Positions 17,190 through 25,250 of a DNA stretch of 64,000 nucleotides are shown here, one piece after another (the stretch's first letter is position 1; the number at the start of each line of letters is the position of its first letter). The DNA comes from CBDDHT01 sp965227905 (GTDB taxonomy: Bacteria; Pseudomonadota; Alphaproteobacteria; Rhizobiales; Methyloligellaceae), in the NCBI GenBank assembly GCA_965227905.1, contig OZ245780.1, positions 1,178,001 through 1,242,000 on the forward strand, in the 5' to 3' direction. Under the pieces are notes generated by a model. That model saw nothing but the letters and a program-made list of their open reading frames with translations, made no database searches and had not been told where the DNA came from. The position numbers were made by a program, and so were the translations under genes.

Positions 17190-18710
17190 TTATCTCAGGC
17201 GGATGCCTCCCCGGTTGGTACGCGCCCCACCGGTACAGCGGCATGGTACCCGAACCGGTACGCGGACAGTTTTTACAACTGTCTTTATTCGTGGCGGTGA
17301 GGGGACGCGGACGGTTCGAACGACCTCCTTGTACTTTATCACGGGGACCCGCACCTTTTTGACAACCTCTTTAATTTTGACCACTGGCACGTTGACTTTC
17401 TTGATCACTTCTTTGACGACGGGGACACGGACAGTTTTTGTCACTTCCTTGATGACCGTCCTGGTTTGCGGTGTCGTTGTCACGCCTAGCACGCCGTCCC
17501 AGTTGCGCGTTGCCGCCAACGAGAGCGGTGCCCGCTTCTGGAGCCTTTTCGCGGTGAGCGCGAGATCGCTTTTCGGATACCGCTTCAGGAAAGCTGCAAA
17601 CGCTTCCGCTGTATTGCGGGAGACCGCCTCGAACCATGCAAGCATCTCGACACGGCGCTTCAGAAGACGCCGAATGCGAATACCCAGAGGGTCTTTCGGA
17701 TAAAGCGAGAGGAAGATTTCATAAACGGTCACATTGTTCTGAAGGATCACGACCTCATAGTCTTGCGTCGGAGAATAGGAACGCAGCTCTTTGCGCCACG
17801 TTGCGTCCGATTTGACAGGCGCTGGGTCGGCCGCTTCGCCCGACGTGCCGGGGAAGAACTGGAACGGCTCGGTCAGTGCCGTGACCTCCCAGGGCGTCTG
17901 CCGGCCTTTGGTGGTCTTGTGAACGGCAAGGCGAACCTGCTGGAAGACGCTTTCCACGGGCGTTCCCGGTATCCGTGCCGACTTTATCAGGGCTGCGGTG
18001 AACGGGCTGTTCTTGCCTTCGCCATCTTCGGCGACCGCGCCGGGAGATGTCGAATAGGCAACGAGTGTCCCGGCTGGTGCGTTGACGACGGCAAGACCGC
18101 GAACATGGCCGCCTTTGCCCCGGTTCGAGACAGGCGTAACCTGGCTGTTCCAGTTTTCGGAATTGTCGGCAAACGGGTTGTTGCGACAAGCATCGAGAAT
18201 AAGGATCCGAGTCTTACTGGGAACGGAATCGAGAATGTTCACCACGTCTGCCAGACGAACGGATTCGAGGGGGACATCGGCCTCGCGCTTCAATTCCACG
18301 TCGATGGGAAGCATATAGTTGATCCCGTCGACCTGGACGCCATGACCTGCAAAATAGATCAGCGCGACTGTATCTTCGCCTTTGCTCGCGAGTTTCTCGG
18401 CGAAATCCCGAACGGACTTGTAAAGCTGTTTCTGATTCAGGTCGCGGCCGAGGCTGACTTCGAACCCGGCAGATGTCAGCAATTGCGTCATGGCCTCGGC
18501 GTCACGAACAGGATTGGCCAAGGCGCCAACGCCTTCATAGCTTGAATTACCGATAACCAATGCGAAGCGCTCCTGAGCCTTTGCCTCAACGGAAAGACCG
18601 GCTGCAATTGCGAGCGCAAGACAGCCAAATAGGGCGCGCCTGACAAATTGAACGACACCGCCTTCTTCAGTGTTTCGATGCTGGGTCCAGGCCTCTTCGG
18701 TCGGATTCAT
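17190..18710 (-). CDS. caspase-like (peptidase C14) protein with a VRVPV-repeat tail
   Basis: The 506-residue protein has a hydrophobic signal or anchor (about residues 22-45, ending SVEAKAQ), then a caspase p20-like domain with the His-Cys dyad: H123 in LIYFAGHGVQ and C175 in LILDACRNNPF. A helical middle part (about 310-410) follows, then a tail (about 425-495) made of roughly six copies of a motif like KEVVKKVRVPV, rich in Lys, Arg and Val, ending CRC. The enzyme is probably periplasmic or surface-exposed; targets are unknown. The ATG at 18710 is preferred to a GTG at 18743 because GGGAGAG lies just upstream of it. Confidence 0.88.
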   Translation of the reverse strand: MNPTEEAWTQHRNTEEGGVVQFVRRALFGCLALAIAAGLSVEAKAQERFALVIGNSSYEGVGALANPVRDAEAMTQLLTSAGFEVSLGRDLNQKQLYKSVRDFAEKLASKGEDTVALIYFAGHGVQVDGINYMLPIDVELKREADVPLESVRLADVVNILDSVPSKTRILILDACRNNPFADNSENWNSQVTPVSNRGKGGHVRGLAVVNAPAGTLVAYSTSPGAVAEDGEGKNSPFTAALIKSARIPGTPVESVFQQVRLAVHKTTKGRQTPWEVTALTEPFQFFPGTSGEAADPAPVKSDATWRKELRSYSPTQDYEVVILQNNVTVYEIFLSLYPKDPLGIRIRRLLKRRVEMLAWFEAVSRNTAEAFAAFLKRYPKSDLALTAKRLQKRAPLSLAATRNWDGVLGVTTTPQTRTVIKEVTKTVRVPVVKEVIKKVNVPVVKIKEVVKKVRVPVIKYKEVVRTVRVPSPPRIKTVVKTVRVPVRVPCRCTGGARTNRGGIRLR

Positions 18711-18883
18711 CACTTCTCTCCCTGTTTCGATGGTTGCCACCACAGGGTTAGTCGCGCCATCGGCGCGAAAGGTTCACATCTTCGATTTCTGACGGATTTC
18801 AATGGATTCTGCATTCGAAGTTGTCGCGGTGCGCGACACCGCACGCGTTCACCAAGCCTTCCGATCCAAGGGCAATTTCTCAG

Positions 18884-18907
18884 CAAATCTGATCTGGATC
18901 AGATTTG
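18884..18907. promoter_or_regulatory. 24-base perfect palindrome with an FNR-like core
   Basis: The arms CAAATCTGATC and GATCAGATTTG flank a TG centre. The core CTGAT-CTGG-ATCAG fits the FNR/FixK pattern TTGAT-N4-ATCAA at all but the outermost base on each side. It lies 80 bases upstream of the acyl carrier protein gene, in the divergent region facing the caspase gene, and an FNR-type regulator is encoded 2.2 kb downstream, so it is a likely binding site for that regulator. Confidence 0.65.
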
Positions 18908-18986
18908 GACCTGGCGGGGCTGCCATACGGGACAACGCAAATGTACGAGGCTTTACGTTTTGGTGTCGCCGCTTTGGGGGTGAGAG

Positions 18987-19247
18987 ATGGATGACATTGC
19001 CGCAAAAATCATCGAGATTCTGAAGAGCAACATGTCGTCGCCGCCCGCGACATTGGCATTGGAAACACCTCTCAGCGAACTTGGTCTTGAATCGCTGGAT
19101 ATTGCGGTGATTGCATTCGATATCGAAGATGCCTTCGGAATCGAGCTTCCCTATACAGCCAACGACGGAATTGAAGATTTCAGTACGATCGGTTCGGTCG
19201 TCGAAGCCGTAAGAGCGGTACTCGATGCACCCGCGGCTGCTGCCTGA
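18987..19247 (+). CDS. acyl carrier protein
   Basis: The 86-residue protein is a phosphopantetheine carrier: four-helix size and the attachment serine in ELGLESLDIAVIAFDIEDAFGIELP (ESL in place of the usual DSL). It ends with an alanine-rich tail. It is not in a fatty-acid synthesis cluster, and the next gene, 62 bases on, is a cytochrome P450, so it may carry the P450's substrate, as known for some P450s that act on carrier-bound acyl or aminoacyl groups. That pairing is inference. No adenylating or loading enzyme is seen nearby. RBS: GGGGGTGAGAG before the ATG. Confidence 0.9.
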   Translation: MDDIAAKIIEILKSNMSSPPATLALETPLSELGLESLDIAVIAFDIEDAFGIELPYTANDGIEDFSTIGSVVEAVRAVLDAPAAAA

Positions 19248-19309
19248 TGCGGCCGTGTGCGGGACGACTTTGATCAATCAACGACATAAGCGAACCCAAG
19301 GATTTCGGA

Positions 19310-20668
19310 ATGACTGACGCACACGCCTATGCACAGACGCTCGGCGAAGATGAGAGCATCTGGTTCAAGATCTCGCCTTTCGTAAACGCCAAAGACCCCA
19401 TGGACGTGCTGATGCGGATGAATGAGCGCTATGGTGGCTGCATCCCGATCAATGTCGGGTCGGAAAGAATGCTCTTCCTGAGCGACATAGGATACATCCG
19501 GCGCGTCCTTGTCGAAAAGGTGGACAGCTACGTCAAATATTTTGAAGGCCTGAAACCGATCTTCGGCAAGGCGATGATCACCGTTGACGGTACGTTGTGG
19601 CAGAAACTCCGCAAACCGCAGCAACCACTCTTCCACCCTAAGGTTTATGAGGACTACCTGCCGCATCTGCGCCAGAGCATTCACCTGCGTGCCGATGAGT
19701 GGAAGCGTCATGCTGACAGTGGCGAGACCGTCGAGATGGTCGAGCAGACATGGTGCCTGGCGGCAGACATGGTGTGCCGGGCGCTCTTTGACCGAGAGAT
19801 GCCATTCAACCCGGAAGCGGTGTTCGGGGCGGTGAAAGCCTATACGGATGTCGAAAACCACAAATCTATTCGCTTGAAGAAGGTCGCAGGTGGGTTGACC
19901 GAAGTAACCGACGACGAAGAGGCGGCCCAGGCCATCGGCGCCTGGCTTTCGCTTCCCGAAGCTGTGATAGGTGCAGCGCCGTTACAGGACCGCGAGCAGA
20001 CGCTCCTCTTAATGCTGCAGGCGGCAGAAAGAGATTCCTCCGCTCCGGAATTCGATCATCAACAGGTGCTCGATGAAATGAAGCAATATCTCTGGGCAGG
20101 AACCGAGACAACGGCGCTGACTTTGGGATGGATTTTTTACCTGCTGTCGCAGAATCCGGATGTTACCGAAAAGATTCGTCAGGAAGGCCAGGACGTCTAT
20201 GGCGACCGGGATCCGTCATGGGACGATGTGCAAAAGTTGACTTACACACGTTCGGTAATGCTGGAGACTTTGCGCCTGTTCCCACCGGCCTGGGCTCTCA
20301 TCCGAACGGCCACGGAATCCGATGAGATTGCGGGCCACCAGGTCGAACCCGGGGACAGGATCGTACTCTCGCCATATGTGGTTCATCACAACCCTGAATA
20401 CTGGAGCGATCCTGAAGAATTCCGTCCTGAACGCTTCGAGCCCGGATGCATGCAGAAGCGCCTCAAATACAGCTATCTTCCCTTCGGTGGCGGCAAGCGG
20501 TTCTGCCTTGGTGGCCAGCTCGCCCAGTTGGAGATCGTCCTGGCGCTGACGATGCTTCTGCGGAAATTCGATGTCGCCTATTGCGGCGAGGTGCCGGCAC
20601 CGATCAACGCGACGGCAATGCTGACGCCGAGAGGCGGTTTGCCGTTTCGTCTGCATACACGCTCCTGA
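19310..20668 (+). CDS. cytochrome P450
   Basis: The 452-residue protein has all P450 landmarks: the oxygen-binding I-helix AGTETTAL, the ExxR motif in ETLRLFPPAWALIR, the PERF-type motif FRPERFEPG and the haem loop FGGGKRFCLGG with the cysteine ligand. It is a soluble bacterial enzyme that inserts an oxygen atom into an unknown substrate, using external redox partners. No ferredoxin or ferredoxin reductase is adjacent; the CDGSH protein next to it is the only iron-sulfur protein at hand. It lies between the carrier protein and CDGSH genes on the same strand. Confidence 0.95.
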   Translation: MTDAHAYAQTLGEDESIWFKISPFVNAKDPMDVLMRMNERYGGCIPINVGSERMLFLSDIGYIRRVLVEKVDSYVKYFEGLKPIFGKAMITVDGTLWQKLRKPQQPLFHPKVYEDYLPHLRQSIHLRADEWKRHADSGETVEMVEQTWCLAADMVCRALFDREMPFNPEAVFGAVKAYTDVENHKSIRLKKVAGGLTEVTDDEEAAQAIGAWLSLPEAVIGAAPLQDREQTLLLMLQAAERDSSAPEFDHQQVLDEMKQYLWAGTETTALTLGWIFYLLSQNPDVTEKIRQEGQDVYGDRDPSWDDVQKLTYTRSVMLETLRLFPPAWALIRTATESDEIAGHQVEPGDRIVLSPYVVHHNPEYWSDPEEFRPERFEPGCMQKRLKYSYLPFGGGKRFCLGGQLAQLEIVLALTMLLRKFDVAYCGEVPAPINATAMLTPRGGLPFRLHTRS

Positions 20669-20735
20669 GATCCAGTGAACGCTCGCAAGCGTGCGTTTCT
20701 AAACGGGACAAGAAATAGTCAGCGAGGAGATTCAT

Positions 20736-20978
20736 ATGTCAGCAGAGGCAGTTGTCGCGCAGTTGAGCCCTTACCAGGTCGAACTGATCGAGGGAGAAAC
20801 CTACAGATGGTGTCGTTGCGGGCGGAGCAAGAAGCAGCCTTTCTGTGACATGTCGCATGAGGGAACCGGTATCGAGCCGCTCGAAATGGTGGCAGAAAAG
20901 AGTGAGACAGCGATCCTTTGCGGTTGCAAAGAGACAGACAGTCCGCCTTTTTGCGACGGGACGCATAACATTCTCTGA
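20736..20978 (+). CDS. double CDGSH iron-sulfur protein
   Basis: The 80-residue protein contains two CDGSH-type 2Fe-2S motifs, CRCGRSKKQPFCDMSH and CGCKETDSPPFCDGTH, each with three cysteines and one histidine in the family spacing. Such proteins are redox-active and could shuttle electrons to or from an oxygenase; the partner is not proven. It begins with ATG at 20736 after a GAGGAGA ribosome-binding site and follows the P450 gene by 67 bases. Confidence 0.93.
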   Translation: MSAEAVVAQLSPYQVELIEGETYRWCRCGRSKKQPFCDMSHEGTGIEPLEMVAEKSETAILCGCKETDSPPFCDGTHNIL

Positions 20979-21155
20979 CGGTGGCCGGTTGCCAAGATGG
21001 CGCCATAAAAAGCATCCAGACAGTCCGATCGGCGCGTCAATTCGCCCCGGTGCAATTGACATAATGCGGTGCGTAATGGCGCGCGATGGTCGTATGATTC
21101 ATGTGCTGGAAATAGTTGGTCCGGCACATCGCGTTGAGGACTTTGAAAGGCGACA

Positions 21156-21878
21156 ATGGACGCTGAGGTGATCCAAGGGCTGGGACGATGCGGGACCTGT
21201 CCGGTCCGCCACTCGGGCCTCTGCAATGCACTGACGAGCGACGAACTCGCGCGTTTCAAGAGCATCGCAAATCTTCGCGCCTTTCAGCCCGGTGAACGCA
21301 TCTTCTTGAGTGATGAGCGAAGCGAGTTTTTCTCGGCTGTCTTTACCGGCGTTGTGAAGGTCACCAAAATCCTTTTCGACGGACGCCAGCAGATGGTGGG
21401 CCTTCTGATGCCTCCCGATTGTCTTGGTCGCGTTTATGGGCGAACGAATCCGTTCTTCGCCGAGGCGGCAACGCAGGTCGAGCTATGTTGTTTTCCGCGA
21501 GACCGCTTCGAAAACATGCTCGAGGAGTTTCCGGATCTGAAGCAGCGTCTTCTCGAACAGACACTGGACGAGCTGGATTCGGCGAGAGAATGGATGGTCT
21601 TATTGGGCCGCAAGACCGCCGAAGAACGGGTAGCCAGCCTCTTTCTTATTTTGGCGAGCCGAACAACCACGACGGTCAAAGACCAATCCTTGGGCGCTGA
21701 ACGCAAGACCCTCGAGTTGCATCTGAGGCGCGATGAAATCGCAGACTTTCTCGGTATGACCTACGAAACAGTCTGCCGCCAGATAACCGCACTCCAGAAA
21801 CAGGGCCTGATCACAAAACTGGGTCGACGGCGATTTTCTGTCGTCGATATCGACGCCCTTTCGCAGGCCGCTGGTTAG
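21156..21878 (+). CDS. FNR-type transcriptional regulator
   Basis: The 240-residue Crp/Fnr protein has the cysteines needed for an oxygen-sensing 4Fe-4S cluster: C12, C15 and C23 (C-x2-C-x7-C, the spacing of FixK1/AadR/FnrN proteins) and a fourth in VELCCF. A cyclic-nucleotide-like domain (about 35-150), dimer helix and winged helix follow. The recognition helix MTYETVCRQITAL keeps the Glu and Arg that contact TTGAT half-sites; the FNR serine between them is replaced by Cys. It should activate or repress genes when oxygen is low. Two FNR-like palindromes, at 18884-18907 and 21940-21955, flank it within the cluster of oxygen-using enzymes. Confidence 0.92.
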   Translation: MDAEVIQGLGRCGTCPVRHSGLCNALTSDELARFKSIANLRAFQPGERIFLSDERSEFFSAVFTGVVKVTKILFDGRQQMVGLLMPPDCLGRVYGRTNPFFAEAATQVELCCFPRDRFENMLEEFPDLKQRLLEQTLDELDSAREWMVLLGRKTAEERVASLFLILASRTTTTVKDQSLGAERKTLELHLRRDEIADFLGMTYETVCRQITALQKQGLITKLGRRRFSVVDIDALSQAAG

Positions 21879-21939
21879 CTGTTTCTGTGCATGACCTTGG
21901 AAGGTCAAATGCGAGCCCCAGTCCAAAGAAATCACCGTT

Positions 21940-21955
21940 TATGACCTGGATCATA
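21940..21955. promoter_or_regulatory. second FNR-like palindrome
   Basis: TATGACCTGGATCATA has the dyad core TGAC-CTGG-ATCA, one base off the FNR pattern TGAT-N4-ATCA, and shares CTGGATCA with the 18884-18907 palindrome. It lies 64 bases upstream of the GTG start of the first 2-oxoglutarate oxygenase gene and directly after the fnr-type gene. Confidence 0.5.
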
Positions 21956-22019
21956 TAGGCCGCCGCCTGCCGGTCTAAGCTCATGGCTTCATCGGATTCC
22001 GAAGCGGGAGCTGCCGGTT

Positions 22020-22637
22020 GTGATCGATTTCGACGTTATTGCTAATTCGCCGTCTACACGAGACCCATTTCCCTACTTTGCCACGCCTGGCGTTCTCAGC
22101 CCGGTCGATCTGGCTGCCGTTCGTGCGGATTTTCCTGATATTCGCAAACCAGGGATCTTCCCGCTTGGCCAACTCTCATACGGTCCGGCCTTCGCGCGGC
22201 TGATCGACGACATTCGCAGCTTCGAACTCGAAGATATCATGGAGGAGAAGCATGGCGTTTGCCTCTCCGACAAACCGTTGATGATTACCGTTCGAGGGCA
22301 GGCGCGCGAAAAAGATGGCCGAATCCACACGGATTCGGAAACTAAAGTCGTGACGTGCTTGCTCTATCTCAACGATATCTGGGACGAAAGCGGCGGTCGA
22401 TTGCGATTGCTGCACGGCCCGGACGATATCAATTCCTATATCACCGAGATTCCGCCAAACGGCGGGACGCTGGTGTCGTTCCTAAGGTCTGACAATTCCT
22501 GGCATGGCCATGAACCTTATCGCGGACCCCGCCAATATGTGATGTTCAACTGGATGATTTCGGAGGCCGCGCTTGAGCGCGAGCTCGCGCGTCACCGCAT
22601 GTCGGCGACGGTCAAACGTCTCAATCCATTTGGCTAG
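22020..22637 (+). CDS. 2-oxoglutarate/Fe(II)-dependent oxygenase
   Basis: The 205-residue protein has the Fe(II) facial triad HTD in DGRIHTDSETK and the distal histidine in NSWHGHEPYRGPRQYV, the arginine after it being the expected 2-oxoglutarate anchor. It is an oxidative enzyme, probably a hydroxylase, of unknown substrate. It starts with GTG at 22020, preceded by GGGAG. It is the first of two neighbouring oxygenase genes of this superfamily, 115 bases apart, in a cluster with a P450 and a flavin monooxygenase. Confidence 0.85.
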   Translation: MIDFDVIANSPSTRDPFPYFATPGVLSPVDLAAVRADFPDIRKPGIFPLGQLSYGPAFARLIDDIRSFELEDIMEEKHGVCLSDKPLMITVRGQAREKDGRIHTDSETKVVTCLLYLNDIWDESGGRLRLLHGPDDINSYITEIPPNGGTLVSFLRSDNSWHGHEPYRGPRQYVMFNWMISEAALERELARHRMSATVKRLNPFG

Positions 22638-22752
22638 AGCAGCGTGAGCTCAACCGGAGGCACACGCACGGCTCCAGAACCAACGATTGAGTTCGTTTGC
22701 CGTCGTTCAATCGAATTCTAATAGACGTTTGTTGATCGAGAGGAGGTCTGGA

Positions 22753-23427
22753 ATGGCACGCACAGTGGCTTTGGCCACGGATGGCCAACAATCGTGCGAT
22801 CCAGTCGCAAGCTGTTTTCTGGAGTCCCTTCAGAGCGCACCATTGCAGCAGAGGCCTTTCGATCATTGGCTTTTGAACAATGTCCTGCCGCAGGGGTTTT
22901 GCGATGCCATCGCGAGCCTGCCCTTCGCCCCGCCTGAAGATGCGGCTTTCGATGGCCGTCGTGAAACAAACAACGCACTGAGGATCTTTTTCAACCCACA
23001 GGTTCAGCAGAGTTTTATTGTCTGCCGCCGTCTGGTGGACGGCTTTATGGCGCCGCAGGTCATCAAGACGATCGAAGAGGTCACGGGAACGGATCTGACC
23101 GACACCCGCCTGAGAGTGGAGTATTGCCAGGACACCGATGGATTCTGGCTCGAACCCCATACTGATATCTCGGTGAAGAAGTTCACGATGCTGATCTATT
23201 TGTCCGACGATCCTCGTCTGCGACTAGCCGGTACCGACCTTCATGAGGGACCGCCCGACCACGCTTATGTGGGGTCGGCACCTTATGGGAAGAATAAAGG
23301 GGTGATTTTCATACCCGGCGCGAATACCTGGCACGGTGTCGGGCATCACCGTTTCGAAGGCGTGCGAAAGTCCATCATCGTCAACTATGTCACGTCGGAA
23401 TGGCGCGACACGGACGAGCTCGCGTGA
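22753..23427 (+). CDS. 2-oxoglutarate/Fe(II)-dependent oxygenase, second copy
   Basis: The 224-residue protein has H-x-D in EPHTDISVKKFTML, the distal His in NTWHGVGHHRFEGVRKS and the following Arg for 2-oxoglutarate. It differs considerably from the gene just upstream, so it is not a recent duplicate. The ATG at 22753 has an excellent GAGGAGG six to eight bases upstream and is chosen over an upstream in-frame start at 22687. It precedes the flavin monooxygenase gene by 29 bases, which suggests an operon. Confidence 0.85.
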   Translation: MARTVALATDGQQSCDPVASCFLESLQSAPLQQRPFDHWLLNNVLPQGFCDAIASLPFAPPEDAAFDGRRETNNALRIFFNPQVQQSFIVCRRLVDGFMAPQVIKTIEEVTGTDLTDTRLRVEYCQDTDGFWLEPHTDISVKKFTMLIYLSDDPRLRLAGTDLHEGPPDHAYVGSAPYGKNKGVIFIPGANTWHGVGHHRFEGVRKSIIVNYVTSEWRDTDELA

Positions 23428-23456
23428 ACGGAACTGCAGTGGAGCAATCTCGATCG

Positions 23457-24857
23457 ATGAAACGGTATTGTATAATCGGCGCCGGCGCGTGCGGCCTTCC
23501 TGCGGTTAAAGCGTTCAAGGAGCGTGGCATACCCTTTGACTGCTTTGAGAGCGAACACGATGTCGGTGGTATATGGAATCCCGATAGTCCGCACGCGGTG
23601 TTTGAGCCCACGCATCTCAACACATCGAAACGCCTGACGCGATACACCGATTTTCCGATGCCGGCTGAATATCCGCAATTCCTGAGTCGGGAACAGGCAC
23701 ATGACTATCTTCGCGCCTATGCGCGTCATTTCGATCTCTACAAACACATCTCCTTCGGTCGAACTGTAGAGTCTGTAGTCCGACACGGTTCACGCTGGCA
23801 GGTGAAAATTGCGAACGAAGATGAGCCGCGGGACTATGCTGGCGTGGTCGTTGCCAATGGACATCATTGGGATCCGAATTTCCCCAGTTATCCAGGAAAT
23901 TTCGATGGGGAGATCATCCACTCTCATGATCTGAAGACGACCGACAAGCTTCAAGGCACGCGCGTGCTGGTCGTTGGTGCCGGCAACTCGGGATGCGACA
24001 TTGCGGCAGAGGCTACGCATTGTGCGACCGATGTCGTTCACAGTATGCGGCGCAGCTATCATTTCCTGCCTAAGTTCATCTTTGGTCGGCCAATCGACGT
24101 GATCACCGATCTGACGGCCCGTTGGCCGTTGCCACGGTCGGTCCTAAGAGCACTCTACCGGCTTGTCCTTTCCATTGTTGTCGGCCCTCATGAGCGCTAT
24201 GGACTGCCGAAGCCTGACCATAAGCTGTTTGAAGCCCACCCCTCAGCCGCTGCAGCCTATCTGAATCATCTCGGTCTTGGCCGCATCAAAACAAAACCCG
24301 ACATAGAAAGGCTATCCGGCACGAGTGTTGAGTTCAAAGATGGCAGTCGGCATGAGGTCGATCTCATTGTTCTGGCGACCGGTTATCACGTTAGCGTTCC
24401 ATTCATGGATCGCGATTTGTTTGTGGATGAGGGTGGCCATTCGCGGCTGTTTATCAATCTCTTTCACCGGAAGCTCGATAACCTCTTCGCACTAGGCCTT
24501 CTCCAGCCGGCGGAAGGCAGCTTCTGGCAGTTGGCTGACTATCAGGCCCAACTCGTCACAAGTTTCATCGTTGCCAGTGAGACGAACGCAAAGACAGCAG
24601 ATTGGTTCCGTACCCTCAAGGCGACGGCTACACCCAGACTGGATCACGGCGTAACCTATGTGGATAGCGAACGTCACCGACTTGAAGTCCAGCATTATAC
24701 GTACCGCACCTATATCAAGCGCCTACTCCGGAAGTTCGGTCGGGCTTCCAAGCAGCACCTTGCGCGCGCGCCATATAGCGAAAAGCTTACCTACCAAACG
24801 GTTCCAGCACATGATCCGAAAGGCGACTTCCCAGCCAAAGCCAGTGCGGAATTATGA
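23457..24857 (+). CDS. flavin-containing monooxygenase
   Basis: The 466-residue protein has the FMO signatures: an FAD Rossmann motif at the very start (IIGAGACGLPAVKAF), an FMO-type motif NFDGEIIHSHDLK, the NADPH motif VVGAGNSGCDIAAEA and a C-terminal LATGYH motif. FMOs oxygenate nitrogen or sulfur, or carry out Baeyer-Villiger reactions; the substrate is unknown. The ATG at 23457 gives the FAD motif the usual N-terminal position. It is the last gene of the oxidative cluster. Confidence 0.92.
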   Translation: MKRYCIIGAGACGLPAVKAFKERGIPFDCFESEHDVGGIWNPDSPHAVFEPTHLNTSKRLTRYTDFPMPAEYPQFLSREQAHDYLRAYARHFDLYKHISFGRTVESVVRHGSRWQVKIANEDEPRDYAGVVVANGHHWDPNFPSYPGNFDGEIIHSHDLKTTDKLQGTRVLVVGAGNSGCDIAAEATHCATDVVHSMRRSYHFLPKFIFGRPIDVITDLTARWPLPRSVLRALYRLVLSIVVGPHERYGLPKPDHKLFEAHPSAAAAYLNHLGLGRIKTKPDIERLSGTSVEFKDGSRHEVDLIVLATGYHVSVPFMDRDLFVDEGGHSRLFINLFHRKLDNLFALGLLQPAEGSFWQLADYQAQLVTSFIVASETNAKTADWFRTLKATATPRLDHGVTYVDSERHRLEVQHYTYRTYIKRLLRKFGRASKQHLARAPYSEKLTYQTVPAHDPKGDFPAKASAEL

Positions 24858-25250
24858 AATCGAAAGACACTGCCGATTCTGTCTCACAGCGATCGAATCG
24901 GTTGCACCAATGTGGATGATGTAAGATTCCGGAAGTGTGCGATGGCGGGACGGCTACCCGAATGTCCGCACTTCTGTTTGTTCGATTTATCTAGAGAACG
25001 ATCCCGCAAACTATTTGCATCCCATAGACGAGGTTGCAGCATCGACGGCTTGCCGGTCAGGTTCAGACGTCTTGCAGAGGACATGCATAGGAATTTTGCG
25101 CGCAGTTTCTGCACAAATTTTGGGCAAACTGATAAGAAATGAGCGAATTCTGCTGAGATGACCTCTGGTCATCAGTTTTTCTTAACCGCGTTCGTTGCCA
25201 ATGACCGGGTGGGCACAAGTTGTCCGCTTAATGGGTGTTGGGGAACTATT
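24858..25250. other. 393-base stretch without a supported gene
   Basis: It separates the flavin monooxygenase and chemoreceptor genes, both on the plus strand. No convincing ORF, repeat or terminator was seen. The promoter of the chemoreceptor gene must lie here or just inside. Confidence 0.5.

Noticed and set aside
19264..19281. TTGATCAATCAA before the P450 gene as an FNR site.
   Set aside because: The half-sites TTGAT and ATCAA are only 2 bases apart; FNR sites need 4.
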